The notes under the pieces: model-generated
Told to the model about the DNA's origin: nothing
What the model saw: the letters and a program-made list of their open reading frames with translations, nothing else
Databases searched by the model: none
Shown: piece by piece, positions 61,868 to 64,000 of the stretch
Position numbering within the stretch: position 1 is the stretch's first letter
How the letters are laid out: each line of letters starts with the position of its first letter
Position numbers and translations under genes: made by a program
Origin: Paraphysomonas bandaiensis
Taxonomy: Eukaryota > Chrysophyceae
NCBI GenBank assembly: GCA_965644295.1
Contig: CBFFRP010000025.1
Location: 1-64,000, forward strand
Direction of reading: 5' to 3'
DNA: 64,000 nucleotides

Positions 61868-62430
61868 GAGTGACTTACGATGCAGTGCTACAGTAGAAGA
61901 GGGCTGGATATCAGAGATACTGTATATGTATAGTGCTCACACACTTAACACTCGAGTAGGAGTATGAATATGCGTGAAATGGATGTAGAAAGCAAAGTAC
62001 GACACTCTCAGGTCGCTGCTGACATCTGCTGAGAACAACACTTCGACTTCTGTTCCTGTCACTGCTGTATATAAAACCCACACAATGAAAAGCCGATTTT
62101 TTAGAATATCACCTTTAAAAAACCCCTTCAAAAACTTGATTTTCTAGGATTCTATTGAATTTTTAGGACTCTGTACATTTTGGACATACATTTTTTGGAA
62201 AAATTTCGCATGATTCTAAAAAGTGGGTGATGTATGCTCATATATGGTACATGTATGTATGTAGCATACTCTGCTGTGCTGGGTGTCCACCACATTGTTG
62301 CTATCCTCCCATTGCTACAGAAGAACTTGAGGATTTGTTGTGTATGAAACGTGATGCATAAGGACTAGTGCAGCAAGATTCCACCACTGCTTCTCACACT
62401 TAGTCTGTTGCTATCTATATCGATATCAGT
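61868..62430. other. divergent promoter region
   Basis: Lies between the deubiquitinase (leftward) and transporter (rightward) genes. Short TATGTATG-rich stretch at 62250-62270. No gene. Confidence 0.4.
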
Positions 62431-64000
62431 ATGAATAAGTTCCTTACAGTTATTTTAGCCATCGGGGTGGGAAATGCGCTGGAGTGGTTTGACTTTGCTA
62501 TATTCGGTGCCTTGGCTGATATAATCGGCTATCACTTCTTTCCTGCAAAGCATAGTAGTGCCGCACTGATGGCATCTTTCACATTGTATTGCACGGCTTT
62601 CTTCATGCGACCACTGGGCGGGATACTGATGGGGTATATAGGAGATACGTATGGGAGAAAATCTGCATTAGAAATATCCGTATGTTTGATGCTAATTCCA
62701 TCTTTTCTTATGGGCAGCCTTCCCACATTTCAGCATATTGGTTTCGTAGCTACCGGTGCTCTGGTGGTGTTGCGAATGCTGCAGGGTCTTGCAGTGGGAG
62801 GTGAGATGATTGGTGCTTATATATACACCATAGAGGCCTGTGAAGGAAAGCGCCGGGGATTGTGGGGTGGAGTTTGCAAGGCCACGGCATTGACCGGCAC
62901 TGTATTGGGCATGGGTGTCGTTACCCTCTTACGAGAGGTTTTATCAGAGGAAGACATGTACCAATGGGGTTGGAGAATACCTTTCTTATCTTCCATCTTG
63001 CTCGGAATAGTTGGTATATATCTCCGCTCATTCTTACACGAGAGCGAAGAGTATCTCAAAATAAAGGCCAGCACTGAACAAGTTAAAGAAAAGGGCTTCA
63101 CTACCGTGCAAGCAGTACGGGCGCACTGGCCAGAGGTGATACTGGGATCGCTTATCACCGCCTTTTGGTGCACGGGATACTACACATGCTTTATATGGAT
63201 GGGTATGATAATAACTGTAGATATATGTGACGTAGAAGGGAGGTTGTGTGTTGCTGTGGGTGAGGGTATGTAGTTGATGTAGAATTGTTGAAGTGTGCCA
63301 TGCATCTACAACCACTACCATATAGTGTATTGCCTATATACGTGCATAGCATCTCAAAATAACTTCAGGTTACTATACGTCTGATCTGATTCGCGGAGAT
63401 CCAGTGTCACACCCGTGGGCTATAAATATCCTTATGATCAGCGCTTTAGTTTTGCTGATGCCACTGGGTGGAATCATCGGAGACTCTCTCTGCCAGTATT
63501 CTGGGTAAACTTTTGTTTTTAATTGAATAGCGTAACCGTACTAAACATGCGGTTGCCACACATATCGTAACAGTACTACACATGCGGTTGCCACACATAT
63601 TATTGTTGGATGAGAGTGTGTGGTGATAGTATGCTCGATATTTCAGGAAGTTTCTAATGTAATAACATGATGAACCGCAGAAATGAAGCTGGATTTAAAC
63701 GCACTCTTATGCTCGGATGTGTATTGGCTTGCTTCTTAGGTGGGTTTCATATTTCTACTGTTGTAATTAGGGCTGATAATAATTGTTGCACACTGTAAAA
63801 TTTAGGAATTCCGGCATTTCTTCTGATTAACATGAAATCCATGTGGTCTGTCTGTCTTGGGCAGTTGCTATTCGCATTCAGTTTATCATTGTATGGTAGC
63901 TGCATGCCTGTCGTGCTTGTTACATTGGTACGCTCACTGCATATTTCACACCTTTACTAAATGAACTGGTACTTCTTTACAGTTTGTGACACAATATAGA
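62431..64000 (+). CDS. MHS-family major facilitator transporter, incomplete at the window edge
   Basis: Five exons seen: 62431-63202, 63369-63504, 63681-63739, 63806-63927 and 63983 onward, with all phases matching. The gene runs off the end. The start VILAIGVGNALEWFDFAIFG, then FFMRPLGGILMGYIGDTYGR, are signatures of the metabolite:H+ symporter (MHS) family, as in ProP and citrate/alpha-ketoglutarate carriers. RMLQGLAVGGEMIGAYIY and WGWRIPFLSSILLGIVGIYL follow, then MISALVLLMPLGGIIGDSL in exon 2. MHS transporters move betaine, proline or dicarboxylates with protons. This family is mainly bacterial but occurs in some eukaryotic algae and protists, and the introns here show it is a true nuclear gene. 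Plasma membrane is likely; substrate unknown. A tandem repeat (CATGCGGTTGCCACACATAT twice) lies in the second intron. Confidence 0.85.

Noticed and set aside
1-64000. tRNA, rRNA, CRISPR arrays or bacterial operons
   Set aside because: None seen. Spliced genes and retrotransposons show nuclear eukaryotic DNA, where CRISPR and operons are not expected.

Overview
This is nuclear DNA from a single-celled eukaryote. The genes are mostly compact and carry short GT-AG introns (44 to about 200 bp). Gene spacing is tight, an interstitial (CCCTAA)n tract points to TTAGGG-type telomeres, and several transposon families are mixed in. The lineage cannot be fixed from the sequence. The MULE-like transposase remnant, the Copia remnant, the MHS-type transporter and an exchanger with EF hands between its transport repeats would fit a stramenopile or alveolate-like protist, but a holozoan protist is not excluded.

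Layout. 1-2235 is a very AT-rich element with inverted-repeat arms of about 0.5 kb around one D5-like primase/helicase (SF3 helicase) gene. The 3' end of a sugar-lactone oxidase gene follows it (2482-2712). 3398-5067 is an internally deleted non-LTR retrotransposon flanked by a 171-bp target duplication. Host genes fill 5.4-38.7 kb: PLP aminotransferase, YIF1-like protein, Na/Ca exchanger with EF hands, cytosine deaminase, AGC-type kinase, possible small subunit of serine palmitoyltransferase, GPCR-like receptor, old-yellow-enzyme-type oxidoreductase, small membrane protein, endoglycoceramidase-like GH5 enzyme, EF-hand protein with a giant helical repeat, a secreted membrane protein, CPA2-type Na+/H+ antiporter, and an RRM protein. 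MITE-like and other dispersed repeats and a third retrotransposon fragment (20955-21428) lie among them. 38.7-46.4 kb holds repeats, a Copia-like remnant, a mitochondrial carrier, a TIR protein with a lipidation-type N-terminus, and a decayed MULE-type transposase.

46365-58902 is the centrepiece. A 9.4-kb non-LTR retrotransposon on the minus strand lies between two apparently identical 1,566-bp direct repeats. Its reading frames encode an OTU-like cysteine protease domain (ORF1), a SET-like methyltransferase domain fused to an APE endonuclease (ORF2a), and RT, RNase H and a zinc knuckle (ORF2b). The deleted copy at 3.4 kb is also flanked by an unusually long repeat (171 bp), while a third copy has 16 bp. 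This suggests that the family makes target-site duplications of very variable and sometimes extreme length. The window ends with a MINDY-type deubiquitinase and the first five exons of an MHS-family transporter.

Exon joins were worked out by eye from GT/AG signals, reading phase and family motifs. No alignment or database search was run.
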